Shown piece after piece: positions 6,306 to 6,968 of a DNA stretch of 6,968 nt. The translations under genes and the position numbers were made by a program. The notes under the pieces are model-generated. The model ran no database searches and was not told the origin of the DNA. It worked only from the letters and a program-made list of their open reading frames with translations. Every line of letters starts with the position of its first letter. Positions within the stretch are counted from its first letter, which is position 1. Source of the stretch: Flavobacteriales bacterium CG18_big_fil_WC_8_21_14_2_50_32_9 (lineage in GTDB: Bacteria > Bacteroidota > Bacteroidia > Flavobacteriales_E > Vicingaceae); contig PCUH01000027.1 of assembly GCA_002770955.1 (NCBI GenBank), forward strand, positions 11,854-18,821. The letters are read 5' to 3'.

Positions 6306-6968
6306 TTGAAATTATCTATATTAATACCAGCTTATAATGAAGCCAGAACCATACATCTAATCTTAGATAAGGTAAAAGCTGTTGAATTAATTAATGACAT
6401 TAAAAAAGAAATTATTATTGTAAATGATTGCTCGTCAGATAATACAGCTGAAGTAATTGAAAACTATATCAAAATTAATCCAGGCATTTCTATTCAATTA
6501 TTTAACCAATCTATTAACCAAGGAAAAGGTGCCGCCATTCATAAAGCCATTGAATTAGCAACAGGCGGTTATTTAATTGTGCAAGATGCAGACTTAGAGT
6601 ATGATCCTAGAGAGTTTAATTATTTATTAAGACCTGTTGTAGAAGGTTTTGCAGATGTTGTATATGGTTCTCGTTTTATGGGAGGAAATCCGCACCGTAT
6701 TCTCTTTTTTTGGCACTCCATAGGAAATAAATTTTTAACAACACTTTCCAATATGTTTTCCAATTTGAATTTAACGGACATGGAAACTTGCTATAAATTG
6801 ATAAGAAGTGATATAGCCAAAAGTTTGACATTAAAAGAAAAACGCTTTGGTTTTGAACCTGAGCTTACAGCAAAATTGGCAAAAATTCCGAACATTAGAA
6901 TTTATGAAGTAGGCATATCTTATTATGGCAGAACTTATGAAGAAGGCAAAAAAATTGGCTGGAAAGAC
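6306..6968 (+). CDS. Family 2 glycosyltransferase, DPM1/DPG-synthase-like (C-terminus cut by window edge)
   Basis: A GT2 (GT-A fold) glycosyltransferase that transfers a sugar from a nucleotide-sugar donor, probably to a polyprenyl-phosphate or lipid acceptor at the cytoplasmic face of the membrane. The 221 visible codons are uninterrupted to the window end. ILIPAYNE (residues 5-12) starts the nucleotide-binding fold and NDCSSDNT is at 40-47. The metal-binding D-x-D motif is Asp94-Ala-Asp96 within QDADLEYDP. GSRFMGG at 121-127, DMETCYKL at 158-165 and GFEPELTAK at 182-190 follow, all typical of dolichyl-phosphate-mannose-synthase-like enzymes. YYGRTYEEGKKIGWKD closes the visible part, so most of the catalytic domain is present. 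No membrane segment appears before the cut. The start is TTG at 6306, giving MKLSILIPAYNE: an in-frame TAA lies 6 bp upstream, at 6297-6299, and the first in-frame ATG is past residue 120. The gene diverges from the DUF4175 cluster. The exact donor and acceptor cannot be told from sequence. Confidence 0.93.
   Translation, partial: MKLSILIPAYNEARTIHLILDKVKAVELINDIKKEIIIVNDCSSDNTAEVIENYIKINPGISIQLFNQSINQGKGAAIHKAIELATGGYLIVQDADLEYDPREFNYLLRPVVEGFADVVYGSRFMGGNPHRILFFWHSIGNKFLTTLSNMFSNLNLTDMETCYKLIRSDIAKSLTLKEKRFGFEPELTAKLAKIPNIRIYEVGISYYGRTYEEGKKIGWKD

Noticed and set aside
1..6968. A new defence, mobile or secondary-metabolite system
   Set aside because: All five genes fit core chromosomal families. 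I saw no nuclease, reverse transcriptase, toxin, integrase, transposase or CRISPR-like repeat.

Overview
The window is AT-rich and looks like a chromosomal fragment from the phylum Bacteroidota, most likely a flavobacterium. The evidence is the gene order (DUF4175 protein, small HATPase, YbeY, MnmG), the residue pattern of the individual proteins, A-rich translation starts without clear Shine-Dalgarno sequences, and a TAnnTTTG-type promoter box. I see no insertion sequence, phage, CRISPR array or RNA gene. Most of the content is core chromosome.

Layout. Four genes lie on the minus strand and are read right to left from about 6060 down to 1. The first is a 1119-residue membrane-anchored coiled-coil protein of the DUF4175 family (2701-6060). 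It is followed by an RsbW-like ATP-binding protein (2203-2622), the 16S rRNA maturation endonuclease YbeY (1777-2196), and the tRNA-modifying enzyme MnmG (1-1706), which lacks its C-terminus because the window ends. Gaps between these genes are 78, 6 and 70 bp, so one operon is plausible, possibly with extra internal promoters. To the right, a divergent plus-strand gene (6306 to the window end, incomplete) encodes a family 2 glycosyltransferase of the dolichol/polyprenyl-phosphate type. The only sizeable non-coding stretch is the 245-bp divergent region 6061-6305. There is no gene-free stretch above 300 bp.

The most notable non-coding element is a perfect 16-bp palindrome, TGTTTCACGTGAAACA, at 1722-1737, 15 bp upstream of the mnmG start. 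It matches the widely conserved parS site bound by the chromosome-partition protein ParB, so this locus probably lies in the origin-proximal part of the chromosome. A second structured spot is a 9-bp inverted repeat at 1745-1777, between ybeY and mnmG. A third is a nested inverted repeat at 6213-6278 in the probable leader of the glycosyltransferase gene.

How the genes fit together: YbeY (rRNA processing and ribosome quality) and MnmG (wobble-uridine modification of tRNA) both serve translation. The RsbW-like protein resembles anti-sigma-factor kinases, but no sigma factor, STAS antagonist or PP2C phosphatase is encoded here. The DUF4175 protein has no established function that I know of. It would project a large coiled-coil and Gly/Pro/Lys-rich region into the periplasm. 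The glycosyltransferase is transcribed separately and probably acts in glycolipid or surface-glycan synthesis.
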